Source of the DNA: Palsa-147 sp036513895
Lineage (GTDB): Bacteria; Acidobacteriota; Terriglobia; Acidiferrales; UBA7541
DNA: 64,000 nucleotides
Direction of reading: 5' to 3'
Assembly (NCBI GenBank): GCA_036513895.1
Contig: DATBYF010000055.1
Coordinates: 1 to 64,000 of the forward strand
Shown here: piece by piece, positions 1 through 8,740 of the stretch
Layout: each line of letters begins with the position of its first letter
Position numbering within the stretch: the stretch's first letter is position 1
Translations under genes and position numbers: made by a program
The notes under the pieces: generated by a model
Seen by the model: only the letters and a program-made list of their open reading frames with translations
Told to the model about the DNA's origin: nothing
Database searches by the model: none

Positions 1-525
1 AACGTTCATACGCATGAAGTTTATTTCCGGGATACCGCTCATGGCTTTCTTGTCTGGGCCGTGAGTTTCGTTGTTGTAGCTGCGTTTCTGGCATCGGCAG
101 CGACGGCGATGCTCGGGAGAAGGCACGAGGGCGGCGCGGGGGCCGGGGCTGGCGGAACTGTTTCTCTCAATCAATATTTCGCTGACGAATTGCTGCGCTC
201 GCATACGGCGAATGCCAGCGACGCTGCCATGCGCAGCGAAGTTGATCTCATCCTAGCCAACGGGCTTCGACAAGGCAGCCTGCCGCCTGAGGATCGTTCC
301 TATCTCGCCAGCATGACGGCGGTGCGAACGGGTATGGTTGAATCCGATGCTGACAAAAGAGTCGGTGACGTTTTCGCGCAGGCACAGCAGGCGGCCGATC
401 AAGCGCGCAAGGCCGCGGCGCATTCGCTCTATTGGACTTTTCTTGCGTTGCTTGTCGGCGCGTTCTGCGCGAGTTTTGCTGCCACCATTGGAGGCAGGCA
501 ACGAGATAATGTGGTGGTCATCTAA
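1..525 (+). CDS. Two-helix membrane protein, 5' end outside window
   Basis: The frame is open from base 1 to the TAA at 523-525, so the N-terminus is missing. The visible part begins with a hydrophobic helix (DTAHGFLVWAVSF onward, about residues 13-38), then a Gly/Ala-rich stretch, a long Ala-rich probably helical region, and a second hydrophobic helix (about residues 143-162) before a short charged tail. No catalytic motif is visible. Uncharacterised two-helix envelope proteins of this kind occur next to a tiny one-helix peptide in other soil bacteria, which matches the next gene here. I infer an inner-membrane protein of unknown function. The valine/GTG at 61 falls inside the first helix and is not a believable start. 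Confidence 0.7.
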   Translation, partial: NVHTHEVYFRDTAHGFLVWAVSFVVVAAFLASAATAMLGRRHEGGAGAGAGGTVSLNQYFADELLRSHTANASDAAMRSEVDLILANGLRQGSLPPEDRSYLASMTAVRTGMVESDADKRVGDVFAQAQQAADQARKAAAHSLYWTFLALLVGAFCASFAATIGGRQRDNVVVI

Positions 526-562
526 TTAAGAGTTCGATTGAGTTTGAATAGGAGAATTCACA

Positions 563-640
563 ATGCGCTCCATTTTGCTGTTGCTGCTCGGTGTACCGAT
601 TCCCATCATTATTTTGATCGGACTTTTTAGTCACTTCTGA
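563..640 (+). CDS. 25-residue single-helix membrane peptide
   Basis: ATG at 563 with a good ribosome binding site (AGGAG, 550-554) opens a 25-residue reading frame ending in TGA at 638-640. The product is almost entirely hydrophobic (MRSILLLLLGVPIPIIILIG then LFSHF), with a Pro-Ile-Pro kink and a short polar C-terminus. Very short proteins with the GxPIPIIIL core are recurrent in soil Proteobacteria and other genomes as unannotated conserved hypotheticals; this is recalled, not searched. It sits 37 bases after the previous gene and 38 before the next, so it is probably co-transcribed. Function unknown; perhaps a small membrane-protein regulator. Confidence 0.7.
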   Translation: MRSILLLLLGVPIPIIILIGLFSHF

Positions 641-678
641 AGCCGCTCATGGCCTTTTAAGACGAATGAGGAGGCCGA

Positions 679-1128
679 ATGGCCGCGATTGAATATGGAA
701 GCTATTATTGGTGCGTAATTTTGGAGAGCCCGGAGGCTGGCGCTCCTGGAGAGTCCGTTCATCTTCACGCGGATGATTTGGCGATCGAGACGAATGGCGG
801 ACTGACGTTTCGAAGCGCGGGGAGGCGCCCGGCGGGCGCGGAACCGAAGCAAAAAGACGACAAGCAGGAAGCAAAAGATTCCAGCCAGGATACCGGCGAA
901 GATAAGAAGGACGAGAAAGACGGGAAAGACGGTAGGAATGATAAAGCGAACAACAATATGATTTACATCGCGTTCGCGCCCGGGACCTGGAAGGTCGTCT
1001 ATGCCGCCAAGTTGACGGATGGTTCCCCTGCTTCGGTTGAACACTGGAACACGGCGCGTGGAAACGGCGAGTTGCCCACGGAAGTGCCGCCGAACTCAGG
1101 CGCGGCCGGATTTCCGGCGCGCGAATAA
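679..1128 (+). CDS. Hypothetical protein with charged central linker
   Basis: 149 residues, ATG preceded by a strong GAGGAGG site (667-673). Residues about 1-55 and 95-130 look like beta-rich folded segments, separated by a very Lys/Asp/Glu/Gln-rich linker (about residues 56-92) that is likely disordered. No signal peptide or membrane helix is visible and I do not recognise a family. The same reading frame continues after the TAA stop into a recognisable TolC-like tail, so the end of this gene may be a recombination or decay junction. Soluble protein of unknown function. Confidence 0.5.
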   Translation: MAAIEYGSYYWCVILESPEAGAPGESVHLHADDLAIETNGGLTFRSAGRRPAGAEPKQKDDKQEAKDSSQDTGEDKKDEKDGKDGRNDKANNNMIYIAFAPGTWKVVYAAKLTDGSPASVEHWNTARGNGELPTEVPPNSGAAGFPARE

Positions 1129-1308
1129 CGCCGGCGCAATCTTGCGCAGGCGCAATCGGCGGAGGTTACGTCGCTGGGGACATACGCGAAGGCCAAGTCG
1201 GCGCTGGAGCGGGCGGTGGGGCTGAAGCTCAGGAACAATAATGTGAGCTTGGAAGAAGCGTATGCCGGGCAGCTCTCGCATCCCGCAAGCAAGTTGCCGC
1301 CGCCATAA
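1129..1308 (+). pseudogene. Remnant of a TolC-type outer membrane efflux protein C-terminus
   Basis: Directly after the stop at 1126-1128, and in the same frame, the DNA reads about 59 codons ending in TAA at 1306-1308. The reading includes LAQAQSAEV, SLGTYAKAKSALERAVGL and NNNVSLEEAYAG. This is the signature of the last helices and tail of TolC/OMF efflux proteins: AQAQS..., one x-A-Y-x-K-A repeat, L-D/E-R-A-x-G, then NN(I/V)S(L/F)EEA. No start codon or upstream barrel is present; the rest of an OMF protein (about 400 residues) is missing. I infer a decayed fragment left after deletion or rearrangement. Confidence 0.6.
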
Positions 1309-1397
1309 GCGCCCGGTGAACGCTGAATGACCCTTGGAACTTCAAGTGTACGTAAGGCACAAAATTTAGTCGAACGTCATTTGACGCGCGCGAAGAA

Positions 1398-1544
1398 TTA
1401 GTGCGATCGGCCCTTGCAGCCTGGATGGTTGCAGCGGCAATCGATGTCCGGAGTCTTTTCCATCGCTTCGCATTCGACACTGCAGTACTTCTCCGTGGTG
1501 GTGCAGGAGCAATTGGGGTGCGCGCACTTTTTTGAATCTGCCAT
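1398..1544 (-). CDS. Small metallothionein-like Cys-rich protein
   Basis: A 48-residue frame begins at ATG 1544-1542 with a GGAGG site 10-15 bases upstream and ends with TAA at 1398-1400. It contains eight Cys (7, 12, 14, 21, 25, 36, 38, 43) and three His (9, 40, 48) arranged as KCAHPNCSC, KYCSVECE and CRCNHPGC. That layout is typical of bacterial metallothioneins (SmtA/PmtA-like and the short soil-bacterial forms), small cytoplasmic proteins that bind Zn, Cd or Cu through thiolate clusters. A longer overlapping frame on the same strand lacks this pattern and is rejected. It lies 132 bases downstream of tamB on the same strand and could be read through from it. The family call is confident; the metal is not known. 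Confidence 0.85.
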   Translation of the reverse strand: MADSKKCAHPNCSCTTTEKYCSVECEAMEKTPDIDCRCNHPGCKGRSH

Positions 1545-1676
1545 TTTGAGTTGGCCTCCATCACGTAGATGCTAAGCGCGGCGAGAAGGTGTCAGGTTGC
1601 TAGATAAATTGCCGAGCCAATGGACGAATTCGCAAGTGCTCCTCAATTGGGAGAAAGTTCCGAGGAATCAAGTTCG

Positions 1677-4600
1677 TCAGAATTCCTTGTGGACTCGAAC
1701 GCCTAGCGCATAACCGCCATTTTGATCGCGTAGAGCTGTGATCGAGGTGCGCTTATTTACCTTGTATTCGAGCTCCACCGTTTGGCTCTGAGTGTTGGTG
1801 ACATCCGTGCTGAAGGTCAATAGCAGGCTGCCGGTCACGCGTTCTTGAATGGCGACTTGAGAGCCCACATTCCCCTGACTATTGGTGGCCAGGGGATTAA
1901 TGTTCAATTGCGAGATGCCGGTAACATTTTCGAGCTTTCCAGCCACTTGGCTGCTCACGCCGTCGGCGAGCACGGATTCCGCACCCATGGCCGCGGATTG
2001 CGAGGGCGCAGATGCCGCCTCCGCCGTTGTGTTTCCGAACGCGAGCAGGTGAATGATGTCCGCCGGAGGGAGGCTGGGATCGGAAGTGTAATTGGTGCGC
2101 AGGCGATCGACAGTGCCGGAGAGATTTAAGGTGACGGTGTATTGCTCGACGGTGGTTTGAATGTAGAGAGCGAGAACGGGCTCGGTGCGGGCGGGATTCA
2201 CGAACTGGATGCTGCCGGACTGGATCTCGAAACGCTTGCCGAGGAAAAATACTTCGCCATTGGTCATCGAAATTCTTCCCAGTAGAACAGGAGATGCGGC
2301 GGTACCAGTTACGTTCAAATTCGCCGAGCCAGCGATACTGACTTTGCTGCTTGCGAGATTCATGTCCTGTGCGGACTGGACGGCAACATTTAATTTCATA
2401 TTGTTCTCGAAGCTCGATGACGGGGCGCCGGAGGAGTCTTCTGAAAACTGGCCGGCGAAATTGGAGAGATCGAAAGCTTGCGTGAAGGATAAACGATCCA
2501 CGAGCACACGGCCGGTGAGATTCGAGTCGTTCGGAGTGCCGTGGAGATTGACGCGCCCGCTGAGAATCGAGCGCAAGCCTTCCGGATAGCGAATGCGAAC
2601 GGATTGGGCGGTCAGAGCGAGGTCGAAATTCGTATCGCGACCGTAGATCACAAATCCTTCCGCGGAAATTGTGCCGCCGCCGGCGGTTCCGGCGAATTTG
2701 GCGATGTCGGCGCGCATGCCTGATAAGTTAATTTGTGCGTTCAAATTTTCGATGCCTACGGGCACGGCTTCGGTGGAGAGCGCCGCGTCGGTGATGCGCA
2801 ATTCGCCTTTCATTTCGGGAACTGCGGAGTTTCCTTGAGTGGTTATGTGAACGTCTATGCGACCGGATGAGCGAACGTTCGGCGCGAACTTTTGCAGCGC
2901 GGTTAAGTCCACGGAGCCATCGGCTGAGAAGGCGTAATGCGGGGCAGCGTCTGTCTTCAACGCCTTCAACGGTAAACTGACTGTGCCGCCGAGTGTGAGG
3001 TTTGTGCCTGTGCCTTGAATCTGGGTTGAGGCTAATGTTACGGCGCCGTCGCGATAGTCGGCCTTTAGCGGATGAACTAGGGCGATTTGCGCGTCGCCGG
3101 AGGCGACGTCTAGAGTGGGAATTTCCAAGTGAGTTTGGATCTGTTCCGGCGCTTTGAGCGGACCTTGAAAGCTCAAATGGATTTCGGTTTGGCCCTTGAT
3201 ATTGGCGCTTTGGGACGGAAGAAATTGCGCGAGGACAGCGGCTATCGGAAGCGACTTTACGTCCACTGTTCCGCTGACGTTTTGCTGGCCGGTGAGTTCG
3301 ACGCTTCCTTTCGCTTCGACAGATCCTTGATCGAACATGGAATGGAGTTCGAGGTTTCCGCGGCCGTGCGCGACGGTAGCCTGGGCGGTGAGGTTCGAGA
3401 CGGGATACTCGCGAATTTTTAACTGAGGGACGGAGAGGTTCAATTCAAGTTGTGGATCTTTGAATGTGCCGTGGCCGCTGGCGGAAATATTTAATACGCC
3501 GCCAATCGTGCCGCCCTTTTGCAGAACGGAGACCTGTTCAAGTTTCAGGCTATCGGAGTGAAGCTTCGCGTCGAATTCCTGCGTTGGCAACTTGTATGTG
3601 GCGTCGGCGAGAATTGCTCCGGCAGGAATCTCGAGATCAACAACCGTGTGAACGCTGCCTTGTTGGAATTGAGCGTTGATTGCGAGTTTGTTGAGCGGCT
3701 CGTCCCAAGCTGTTCCGTGGGAAACGGCAAGCGTTCCATTGCCTTCGAGAGCTTGCTTTGTGCCGCTCAAAGATAATTTCGCGGTTATGACCCCGGTGAC
3801 TGGGTAATGCAGTTCTGCGATTTCTTGAGCATCCGCGATAGATACGTCGGTCGCGGCAGCTTGCAGCGACAGGGGGCTGTTTGCCGCGAGCGACCAGTTC
3901 TGAAGTGCAGCGCGGCCGCCGAAAGTTATTTGGCCGCGCGGATCACCGATCAACTTGCCATTTTGAATATCGACCTCGGAAGATCTCGCGTCAAGATTAA
4001 GGGCAAGTGATTTCCAGCGGCTGCGATCGACAGCGAGCTGTTGGAGTGCAAGCTGGCCCTGGATTCGCGGATCGCGTGTAGATCCGGTAACGCGAGCGTT
4101 GAAGCTGCCGCTGCCTTGAAGATTGGGAATCACGATGGGCGGTTGGCCTGGAGGCCGCATCGTGTTTTCGACGAGGCTTACCAGAGTCTCCACTTCGTGC
4201 AAATCGCCAGCCGCAGCGACCACATTTACGTCGGAATTTGCGCGCCCGCGTGAATCGAGCGCACCGGAGATCGTAATTTTTGTAGTTGCGGTTTGTAGGT
4301 AGGATTGGCCGAACGAAATTCTGTTGCGCGGGCCGTCGTAATCGGCTTGCACCAAACCGTTGAGCGGGATGTTTGAAGGCGATGGGGCTGGATGCTGCGG
4401 GCTCGAGACAGCCAATCGCACGTGGGCGATCGCATTTTGAATTGGACCGGACCAGGACGCCTGTATGTCCATGTTGGTGGTGCCAACAAGCCGGAGTTTG
4501 CTGAGGTCCCGTGGGCCTAATGCGTCGCTGGCATTTGCGAGAGAGACGCCGTTTAGGGAAAAAGTCAATCGCGAGGACGGCGCGGAGGAATCCGCGCGCA

Positions 4601-5696
4601 ACATCGTCCAGCGCGCTTTCGCTTGCCCGCCGAGTATCTCGGCCACGATGCCGTCAACTCGAATGTTCGCGTCTTTCAATTCGTAGTTGGCACGGAAAGC
4701 TTTCGCTTCCAGTGTTCCCTGACTTGTTCGCAAGGCTAATTTGTCGCTACGCAGCTGACCATTGACGAGCAAGCCGGCGAGAAACGATTGCTGCGCCTTG
4801 GGGTGATAACCGATCGTTCCGTCCAGGGCGACTTCACCGACAGGCACCGATGCTAGCTTGAGAGCACTTGCCAGTTCGCGCGTAAGCAGAGTTCCTTCAT
4901 ATTTGCCATCAATCTCAGGATTCGCGTAGTTCGTGAGCGTGGCATCGGCGCTGAGGCGCGATGAGCCGCTTGTGATGGTAAGAGGGCTGACGGTGAAGGC
5001 GGTGCGGCTGGCGGTGAATTGCGCTTGCATGGCGTGCTCCATCGGTTCGAGCTGCTGGGAAACCAAGCGGCCGCGATCGTAAGAAAGCGAGCCTTTATAT
5101 TCGCCCGACCAGCGGCTGTAGCCGGCGTCGAACTTCAAATCGTGGAGTTCCGCGTCGAGCGGCACTTGGGCGTCGTTGTAATAAATCTCGCCGGAATGAA
5201 TCGCGCAATCCTGAATTGCTAGATTAAAAAAGGCGTCCGTGCCGCTGGTGTGCGAGTTCGAGGGAGGAGGAGTGGGCAGGTTGCTGCGTCCTTGCGAGTC
5301 GATTCTCAGGTGAACCACCGGTTCATCAAAAACAATCGAGCGCAATTCCAGGTCGCGGTGGAGAAGCGGGAGAAACTGAATCGCGAGCTCGAGATGCTTC
5401 ACTTGCAAAAGCGGCGGGCTCGCCGGCGCAGGATCCGCGGCGCTACGAGCCGTAATGTCCGTCAAATCGAATGAAAGGCCAGTCCAGTGCGTCGATAAAC
5501 CACCGATATTCAAACGGATGCCCGCTCGCTTGCCAGCCTGCTCAATGACCTCGGATCGCAGAAAATCCCGAAATCGTTGGGTATTGATCATGATGAGAAA
5601 TAAAACCACCACTGCGGCAACGAACGCCGAAGTGAAAATCAAGATGCGCCTTAGGGTTTTTCTTTTGCTGGGTTTTACGTTGTTCATGTCAGTCAT
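1677..5696 (-). CDS. tamB: TamB-like translocation and assembly module / inter-membrane bridge protein
   Basis: 1339 residues, close to the size of enterobacterial TamB (about 1260). A charged start and one hydrophobic helix (about residues 17-40) anchor it in the inner membrane. Most of the rest is repetitive beta-strand sequence of the AsmA/TamB type, and the last 350 or so residues match the DUF490/TamB domain, ending in a beta-rich tail. Family members act with TamA in outer-membrane protein assembly and, as AsmA-like proteins, are implicated in phospholipid transport across the periplasm. Its start is 41 bases after the end of the TamA/BamA-like gene on the same strand, the usual TamA-TamB pairing. 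ATG at 5696 is used; ATG at 5687 is equally possible. Confidence 0.9.
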   Translation of the reverse strand: MTDMNNVKPSKRKTLRRILIFTSAFVAAVVVLFLIMINTQRFRDFLRSEVIEQAGKRAGIRLNIGGLSTHWTGLSFDLTDITARSAADPAPASPPLLQVKHLELAIQFLPLLHRDLELRSIVFDEPVVHLRIDSQGRSNLPTPPPSNSHTSGTDAFFNLAIQDCAIHSGEIYYNDAQVPLDAELHDLKFDAGYSRWSGEYKGSLSYDRGRLVSQQLEPMEHAMQAQFTASRTAFTVSPLTITSGSSRLSADATLTNYANPEIDGKYEGTLLTRELASALKLASVPVGEVALDGTIGYHPKAQQSFLAGLLVNGQLRSDKLALRTSQGTLEAKAFRANYELKDANIRVDGIVAEILGGQAKARWTMLRADSSAPSSRLTFSLNGVSLANASDALGPRDLSKLRLVGTTNMDIQASWSGPIQNAIAHVRLAVSSPQHPAPSPSNIPLNGLVQADYDGPRNRISFGQSYLQTATTKITISGALDSRGRANSDVNVVAAAGDLHEVETLVSLVENTMRPPGQPPIVIPNLQGSGSFNARVTGSTRDPRIQGQLALQQLAVDRSRWKSLALNLDARSSEVDIQNGKLIGDPRGQITFGGRAALQNWSLAANSPLSLQAAATDVSIADAQEIAELHYPVTGVITAKLSLSGTKQALEGNGTLAVSHGTAWDEPLNKLAINAQFQQGSVHTVVDLEIPAGAILADATYKLPTQEFDAKLHSDSLKLEQVSVLQKGGTIGGVLNISASGHGTFKDPQLELNLSVPQLKIREYPVSNLTAQATVAHGRGNLELHSMFDQGSVEAKGSVELTGQQNVSGTVDVKSLPIAAVLAQFLPSQSANIKGQTEIHLSFQGPLKAPEQIQTHLEIPTLDVASGDAQIALVHPLKADYRDGAVTLASTQIQGTGTNLTLGGTVSLPLKALKTDAAPHYAFSADGSVDLTALQKFAPNVRSSGRIDVHITTQGNSAVPEMKGELRITDAALSTEAVPVGIENLNAQINLSGMRADIAKFAGTAGGGTISAEGFVIYGRDTNFDLALTAQSVRIRYPEGLRSILSGRVNLHGTPNDSNLTGRVLVDRLSFTQAFDLSNFAGQFSEDSSGAPSSSFENNMKLNVAVQSAQDMNLASSKVSIAGSANLNVTGTAASPVLLGRISMTNGEVFFLGKRFEIQSGSIQFVNPARTEPVLALYIQTTVEQYTVTLNLSGTVDRLRTNYTSDPSLPPADIIHLLAFGNTTAEAASAPSQSAAMGAESVLADGVSSQVAGKLENVTGISQLNINPLATNSQGNVGSQVAIQERVTGSLLLTFSTDVTNTQSQTVELEYKVNKRTSITALRDQNGGYALGVRVHKEF

Positions 5697-5737
5697 AAAT
5701 TGCGTTCAATTGCGTCAGAAACTGGTTAGATTTCGAA

Positions 5738-8700
5738 TCAAAATGATTGCCCAAGCGTCACAAAGTACTGCGCGGAGGGCACACCGGGTACCGACGTAAT
5801 CCGATAGCCGACGTCGAATCGCACGGGCCCGACGGGCGTCTGATAGCGAAGGCCCACTCCAACGGAATGAGTAAAGCCTTCCGCGAATTGGCGGAAATTG
5901 ATGGCGCTGTACACGTTGCCGCCGTCATAAAAAACAGCACCGCCGAGCCCAGCCTTGATCGGCAACGGAAATCGCGCTTCGGAATTAAAAATGAATAGCA
6001 TGTCACCGCCGACGGGCACGCTGATCAGAGTGCAAGTGGATTGAACGGCGGGATTGCTACAGACCGGCACCGACCTCTGCGGCCCGGCGCCGTTAATCGG
6101 GAATCCTCTCAGGGAATCCGCACCGCCAGAGAAGAATCGTTCGCTGAGAGGAACGTCGCTGCCCGAAAACGGCTTGGCGAGTCCCAAGCGAAAATTGTTG
6201 GCCCATACCAGCCACGGCTTAACGGGAACGTAAAAGGCACTTTGCCCGAGGAAGCGCACGAAACTGGCACTCGAGCCCAACGATTTCGGAGTGATTCCAA
6301 AATCGAGAGTTTGATATACGCCGTGGTGCGCATCGAGGGGCTTATCGCGGCTGTCGCGGACGAACTCGCCCTCGAATGTGGATAAGCGCACGTGTTGATC
6401 TTCGGGCAGCACCAAGCCCGGGATCAGGATGTCATACAGGTTGGTGCGCTGAAAGGTGTAGCGAACAATCACATTTTTTGTTCGCTTTTTGTCCAAAGCC
6501 TTTTCCACTTGAAATGAAGCTTGCGCCAGCTCCGCGGTGAAAATTGGATTCTGTGTCGTTCGTTCTCCGGAGACGCTCAAAAGCGAACTCCAGGAAGAGC
6601 CATGAAGATGAGGATCCGCGTAAGTAAAGAAAATTCGCTGATCCAGGCGCGACAAAACGGTGCCGATGGTGGCGGTCTCCGCTTTGCCTCGCAGATCGTG
6701 GCGCGCAAAATCGAATGAGAAGCGCGGCCCGACGTAACTCTTTTGGCTCACAGTGAAATTATTGCCGAGGCTGACGGGCGGAATCCCGGGTACGACGACG
6801 GAATTCAGCGGTATATTTCCGCTGCGTGGAATAATTTCGATGCCGCCGCCGATATCCATCGAATTGAGCGACGACTCGTGGACCTTGATGAGCACTTCCT
6901 CCTGGGTCTGATCCACGATGGGCCGCAACGGCTTGATGCTGGCCCAGTCGAAAATTCCAAGGTCGTATAGATCGCTTTCGGCCTGCAGGAAATGTCCTTC
7001 GCTGAGCGGCTGTCCGGGCTTGATTTGGACGCCGGCGAGCGATTGAATAAAGCGGGGATTCGTGTGCCTGGCGCCTAGTAAAACGACGTCGCTTACGCGA
7101 GCCTGCGGACCTTCTTCCACAGTGTAGGTCACGTTCATTTTATGCGGATTGTCTGTTGATGCAGTGACCGACGAGCGCAGGTTGGCGTTCAGATATCCAA
7201 GATCAAAGTATGCGGCCAGCAACTGGCTTCGGTCGGTCTCCAGCAGCTTCTGAGAGAAGGGCTTTCCCGGCTGGAGATTTAACGAATGCTTTTTGGTGAG
7301 CGTTGCCACTGTCTTCGTGTCATTGCCGACGACGGAGAGAGTGGCGACCTGATCCTGCGGACCCTCGACGATCTGAAACGTCACGTCCACCTCTGGCTTG
7401 AAGTCTTCCACCTTCGGCTGAATAGAGACGCCTGCGAAGCCTGCGTCTCTATACAGCCCAGTCAACGAACTGACACTCTTGCGCAATAATTGATCGCTAT
7501 AGTCGCCATGCAAGATCAGAAAGCCTATTTTGACGGATACATGCTCTCTTAACTGTTTATCAGAAAAATAATCGTTACCGTCGAAATACACTCCCTTGAC
7601 GCGATGTTTCGAGCCGGGACTGACCTCGTAAACAACATTTACAGCTCCGGGCTGTTTGTCCACGTGCGAGTCAACCGTGACATCAAAATATCCTTTATTC
7701 TGAAAGTAGGATTTGAGATTGCGCTCACCCTCGTCCACCAAGTCTTGGTCAACCGAGCCTTCTTCGTAGATAGGAATTAATCGCCGCATGGTTCGCTTGG
7801 AGATCCGCGTGCCAGCAACTCGAACTGAGACTTGCGGACCGACTACTACATCGAATGTAACGTCCACCCGGTTGGATGCCGGATCGTAGTTTGCAGAGGC
7901 CAGATGCACGGCGGGCGCCAGTTGCCCATCCTTTCTCAGATGCGCGCTAATGAAATCAATGGATTTTGTGACACGCGGCTCGGAATATTTTTGGCCGGGT
8001 CTTAGCGAGACTCCCTTAAGCCGTGCCCATACGCCGCGCAACGCAGTGCGCACTCGCGCGCTTCGTTCGTCCGGTAGACCGGTGAAAATAATATTGCGCA
8101 CCTTCGCTTGTTTGTTGAGCGTGCAATGAAAAATCAAGTTAGCGATGTTGTGTGCGCCGTCGTGTTGCACTTCGACGCGCACATCCGAGGCAAAGTGGCC
8201 TTGCTTATGAAGATAGGTCCGTAGTCCCTCTTCGCCCTGCTTATCAAGGTCCGCAAAATACGGGGATTGTTCCGATATGTTTACGGCTTGCAGCAAGGCA
8301 GTGTAGGGAAAATGCGTGCCGGTCCCCGGAAACTGGATAATTCCCACGTATTCTGCGGGCTGCAGGATGAACAGAACGCGAATGCCGGCTTGCTCGGGCT
8401 GAATGTTTATTTGCACTTCGGAAAATCGATGCGTCTGCTGAAGGGCTTTGACGCTCGCGCGGACTGCATCGATCGAGAAAGGTTTCCAGGCTTCTTGCTG
8501 AATTAAATTGCGCATGGCTTGAAGGTCAACACCGTTTCCTGCTGCAACTTCAACCTGAGAAACGTTTTGCCCTTCGAAACCGGCATAGGAATCCGGCTGT
8601 GTTTGTTGCGCGGGAAGCGAAGGAGCGGCGACAAGCCAAAACAATAGGTAGAGCAATATCAGCGAGAAATCAGCGCGGTGCTTCACGTCTATCGGCCGTA

Positions 8701-8740
8701 CGTCACGTGTCGGTGACATCCGCAGAGGCAGCGCGATCAC
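5738..8740 (-). CDS. TamA/BamA-family outer membrane protein with seven POTRA repeats
   Basis: 1000 residues. A signal anchor near residues 25-45 is followed by seven POTRA-like units between about residues 50 and 650; several begin with a [VR]xxIxFxG-like strand after an EGP/PGS turn. The last 350 residues form an Omp85/surface-antigen D15 barrel with the loop-6 motif GGADSLRGF and a C-terminal Phe. Omp85 proteins fold or insert outer membrane proteins. BamA has five POTRAs and TamA three, so seven is high. tamB directly downstream argues for a TamA-like role. A GTG at 8740 abuts the stop of the upstream gene; ATG at 8719 is the alternative start and would not change the signal sequence. Confidence 0.9.
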   Translation of the reverse strand: MIALPLRMSPTRDVRPIDVKHRADFSLILLYLLFWLVAAPSLPAQQTQPDSYAGFEGQNVSQVEVAAGNGVDLQAMRNLIQQEAWKPFSIDAVRASVKALQQTHRFSEVQINIQPEQAGIRVLFILQPAEYVGIIQFPGTGTHFPYTALLQAVNISEQSPYFADLDKQGEEGLRTYLHKQGHFASDVRVEVQHDGAHNIANLIFHCTLNKQAKVRNIIFTGLPDERSARVRTALRGVWARLKGVSLRPGQKYSEPRVTKSIDFISAHLRKDGQLAPAVHLASANYDPASNRVDVTFDVVVGPQVSVRVAGTRISKRTMRRLIPIYEEGSVDQDLVDEGERNLKSYFQNKGYFDVTVDSHVDKQPGAVNVVYEVSPGSKHRVKGVYFDGNDYFSDKQLREHVSVKIGFLILHGDYSDQLLRKSVSSLTGLYRDAGFAGVSIQPKVEDFKPEVDVTFQIVEGPQDQVATLSVVGNDTKTVATLTKKHSLNLQPGKPFSQKLLETDRSQLLAAYFDLGYLNANLRSSVTASTDNPHKMNVTYTVEEGPQARVSDVVLLGARHTNPRFIQSLAGVQIKPGQPLSEGHFLQAESDLYDLGIFDWASIKPLRPIVDQTQEEVLIKVHESSLNSMDIGGGIEIIPRSGNIPLNSVVVPGIPPVSLGNNFTVSQKSYVGPRFSFDFARHDLRGKAETATIGTVLSRLDQRIFFTYADPHLHGSSWSSLLSVSGERTTQNPIFTAELAQASFQVEKALDKKRTKNVIVRYTFQRTNLYDILIPGLVLPEDQHVRLSTFEGEFVRDSRDKPLDAHHGVYQTLDFGITPKSLGSSASFVRFLGQSAFYVPVKPWLVWANNFRLGLAKPFSGSDVPLSERFFSGGADSLRGFPINGAGPQRSVPVCSNPAVQSTCTLISVPVGGDMLFIFNSEARFPLPIKAGLGGAVFYDGGNVYSAINFRQFAEGFTHSVGVGLRYQTPVGPVRFDVGYRITSVPGVPSAQYFVTLGQSF

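Noticed and set aside
1229..1564. 111-codon frame overlapping the metallothionein gene
   Set aside because: The metallothionein frame has the ribosome site and Cys pattern; the longer frame has neither and runs through the TolC remnant.
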